From: DATBVX01 sp963724625
GTDB lineage: Bacteria; Pseudomonadota; Gammaproteobacteria; Steroidobacterales; Steroidobacteraceae
Length of the DNA stretch: 64,000 bases
Direction: 5' to 3'
Assembly (NCBI GenBank): GCA_963724625.1
Contig: CAVRVO010000029.1
Location: forward strand, 372,001-436,000
The number at the start of each line of letters is the position of its first letter. Positions within the stretch are counted from its first letter, which is position 1. The notes under the pieces were generated by a model. The model was not told where the DNA came from and searched no databases. It saw nothing but the letters and a program-made list of their open reading frames with translations. Below are positions 62,178 through 64,000 of this stretch, in pieces. The translations under genes and the position numbers were made by a program.

Positions 62178-63206
62178 TCAGCCCGAAGCTGCCGACGAGA
62201 CCTCGAGTCCCGCGTTGTTGCGCTCCAGGGCTCGCTCGGCGCGATAGCTCGAACGCACCAGCGGCCCGGAAACGATTTCGAGAAACCCGAGCGCCAGCCC
62301 CGCTTCGCGATATTGCGCAAATTCCTGCGGCGTCACGAATCGCTCCACGGGGAGATGGTTCAGCGTCGGTCGCAGGTATTGACCAAGCGTAACGATGTCG
62401 ACGTCAGCGGTACGCAGGTCCTCGAGCGTCTCGAGGATCTCCGCGTCCGATTCACCCAGACCGAGCATGAGACTGGTCTTGGTCAGCACGCCCGGCTTGT
62501 AAGCCTTCGCATGGGCCAGCACGGCAATCGTCTGGTCATATCCGGCGCGCGGGTCGCGGACGGGGTGCGTCAGCCGGCGCACGGTTTCGACGTTCTGTGC
62601 GAAGACATCGACGCCGGAGTCGATCACGATCTCCACGTCCGCGAGCACACCCTGAAAGTCCGGCGTGAGCGCCTCGACCGCCGTGCCCGGATTCACTTCC
62701 TTGATCGCGCGCACACATGCAGCGTAATGGGCCGCGCCACCGTCGGTCAGGTCATCACGGTCGACGGAGGTGAGCACCACGTACTTGAGCTTCATCAGGC
62801 CCACCGAGCGCGCAACGTTGGCGGGCTCTTCCGCATCCAGCCAGCCGTGCGGGTTGCCCGTATCCACGGAACAGAATCTGCAGGCGCGTGTACACACCGC
62901 ACCCATCACCATGATGGTCGCAGTTCCCGCGTTCCAGCACTCGCCGATGTTCGGGCACTTGGCTTCCTCGCACACCGTGCTCAGCCGATGCTCACGCACG
63001 ATGTGTCGCACGGTATCGAACGCGACACCGCTCGCCAGCGGGGCTTTCAGCCAGCGCGGCTTACCACCAAGCGCGCGATGGTCGCTCTCGGCCTGGGCTT
63101 TCACCCCATCCTTGATCGCGGTGAAACCCTGCGGCGTACGGTACTTTTCGCCACTGCGAACCCGCTCGGTGGGCGGTACGATGGGGATGCCTTTGAATGT
63201 GGCCAT
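62178..63206 (-). CDS. lipA: Lipoyl synthase
   Basis: 342 residues. Auxiliary cluster CEEAKCPNIGECW and radical-SAM cluster CTRACRFCSV are complete; also VLTSVDRDDLTDGGA, NVETVRRLTHPVRDPRAGY and LGQYLRPTLNHLPVERFV. It inserts two sulfurs into octanoyl groups. First of the lipA-lipB pair. Confidence 0.98.
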   Translation of the reverse strand: MATFKGIPIVPPTERVRSGEKYRTPQGFTAIKDGVKAQAESDHRALGGKPRWLKAPLASGVAFDTVRHIVREHRLSTVCEEAKCPNIGECWNAGTATIMVMGAVCTRACRFCSVDTGNPHGWLDAEEPANVARSVGLMKLKYVVLTSVDRDDLTDGGAAHYAACVRAIKEVNPGTAVEALTPDFQGVLADVEIVIDSGVDVFAQNVETVRRLTHPVRDPRAGYDQTIAVLAHAKAYKPGVLTKTSLMLGLGESDAEILETLEDLRTADVDIVTLGQYLRPTLNHLPVERFVTPQEFAQYREAGLALGFLEIVSGPLVRSSYRAERALERNNAGLEVSSAASG

Positions 63207-63224
63207 GGGATGCCTGCAAGAACC

Positions 63225-63887
63225 TCAGGCGATTTTACCTGACTGCAATTGCGCCAACCGCTCGGGCGTGCCTACATCGCTCCAGATCCCATCGTAGAGC
63301 TCGCCGGCGAGTGTCCCTGCATCAATCGCACGTCTCAGGAGGGGCAGCAGCGGGAACCGGCCCGCCGTGCATCCGGCAAAAAACTCCGGCCGATACATGG
63401 CGATACCCGAAAACGTATAAGTCGTGCCGCTCGCATGCTTTACGCGCCGGTTCTCAAGGCCGAAGTCGCCCTGCGCGTGATGCGCGGGGTTGGGCACCAG
63501 CACGAGATGCGCCGCGGCTTCCTCGGCCAGCGACAGTCCGGAGAACGGGAAGTCGGTCCAGACATCTCCGTTGATTACGATGAACGGTGCGGGGCCCAGG
63601 AGCGAGAGCGCATTGAAGATCCCGCCACCCGTCTCCAAGGGTTCCGGACCTTCTTCGGTGTAGCGAATCGACACACCCCAGCGTGCGCCATCCCCGAGTA
63701 CCGAGCGGATACGCTCCCCGAGCCAGGAAAGATTGACCACGAAGTCCCGTATTCCCGCTGCGCGCAGCGCTCGCAGGTGGTACTCGATCAGCGGGCGCCC
63801 ACCAATCTCCAGCAGCGGCTTGGGAGTTTCGAGGGTCAGGGGCCGCATGCGCTCGCCGCGTCCCGCGGCAAGGATCATCGCTCTCAC
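63225..63887 (-). CDS. murU: N-acetylmuramate alpha-1-phosphate uridylyltransferase
   Basis: 220 residues, sugar nucleotidyltransferase fold: ILAAGRGERMRPLTLETPKPLLEIGG region at the start, NLSWLGERI, EGPEPLETGGGIFNAL, FIVINGDVWTDF, and GIWSDVGTPERLAQL at the end. Makes UDP-MurNAc in the peptidoglycan recycling route that bypasses de novo synthesis. GTG start overlaps the upstream kinase stop in GTGA (63884-63887). Confidence 0.93.
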   Translation of the reverse strand: MRAMILAAGRGERMRPLTLETPKPLLEIGGRPLIEYHLRALRAAGIRDFVVNLSWLGERIRSVLGDGARWGVSIRYTEEGPEPLETGGGIFNALSLLGPAPFIVINGDVWTDFPFSGLSLAEEAAAHLVLVPNPAHHAQGDFGLENRRVKHASGTTYTFSGIAMYRPEFFAGCTAGRFPLLPLLRRAIDAGTLAGELYDGIWSDVGTPERLAQLQSGKIA

Positions 63888-64000
63888 GCGCGCGCCTCGG
63901 CCGTGCGTTCCGCCAGGATTGGCGCTACCCGTGTGCGCAGAAAGTGTCCAAGCGGCTCGAGCTCGGCATGGCAGGCGCAGGTCGACTGGACGTACTTGAG
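63884..64000 (-). CDS. amgK: Anomeric MurNAc/GlcNAc kinase AmgK, C-terminal end only
   Basis: Only the last 38 residues are inside the window, ending FLRTRVAPILAERTAEARA. They resemble the C-terminus of APH-fold sugar kinases, and the coupling to murU by a four-base overlap is the usual amgK-murU arrangement. The identity rests mainly on context. Confidence 0.65.
   Translation of the reverse strand, partial: LKYVQSTCACHAELEPLGHFLRTRVAPILAERTAEARA

Noticed and set aside
1..64000. tRNA, rRNA or complete insertion sequence
   Set aside because: No cloverleaf with a TTCRA loop, rRNA stretch or transposase was recognised on reading both strands; a covariance search could still find something missed.

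Overview
The window is GC-rich and coding-dense. It looks like a chromosome segment of an uncultured or little-studied gammaproteobacterium. The evidence is the gene order mreBCD-mrdA-rodA-mltB-rlpA-dacA-dat-ybeD-lipB-lipA, gatCAB divergent from mreB, and the AmgK/MurU cell-wall recycling pair at the right edge. I cannot name the genus from sequence alone. I see no tRNA, rRNA, CRISPR array or recognisable transposase.

Region 1 (1-28995) is an accessory low-oxygen/stress island. A leftward operon with four-base overlaps encodes a phosphoribosyltransferase, GlgC, a DUF2934 protein, a GroEL paralogue and a DUF302 protein. Next come a two-domain kinase, Hsp20, two P-type cation ATPases on either side of a CBS protein, a Met/His-rich periplasmic protein, phosphoketolase, a short-type glucan phosphorylase, a CarS-like membrane protein, another CBS protein, a host-attachment-family protein, a broken universal stress protein (USP), a dihaem cytochrome c, an acetate kinase-PduL fusion, a flavodoxin-fold reductase, a zinc alcohol dehydrogenase, two intact USPs and a FixL/FixJ oxygen-sensing pair. 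The inferred logic is anaerobic maintenance: glycogen is mobilised by the phosphorylase, sugar phosphate is split by phosphoketolase to acetyl phosphate, and the fusion protein makes ATP from it or exchanges it with acetyl-CoA. Copies of a motif close to the FixJ consensus GTAMGTAG lie before many of these genes, which suggests that the local FixLJ controls the island.

Region 2 (29010-50757) is mostly housekeeping: an aldo/keto reductase, cystathionine lyase/synthase and cystathionine beta-synthase; prmC, a cyclophilin, mtgA, a CocE hydrolase and RidA rightwards; then a leftward operon of an ArsR-methyltransferase regulator, metF, metH, a TauE permease and two hydroxyproline-catabolism-type enzymes; then an outer-membrane barrel protein, hslO and gatCAB.

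Region 3 (50898-64000) is the cell-elongation and lipoate cluster. It contains two 270-276 bp structured repeats and a fragment of a third. The two full repeats share short conserved blocks but have entirely different stem sequences that still pair, which is compensatory covariation. One supplies the stop codon of mreD and ends two bases before the mrdA start codon. The fragment forms part of the RlpA N-terminus.

At least six genes are split by single-base shifts (glgC, phosphoribosyltransferase, kinase, USP, hydroxyproline epimerase, ArsR-methyltransferase), and two more probably are (fixJ, cytochrome c). The USP carries four shifts. The scatter across island and housekeeping genes makes sequencing or assembly indels a serious alternative to gene decay.
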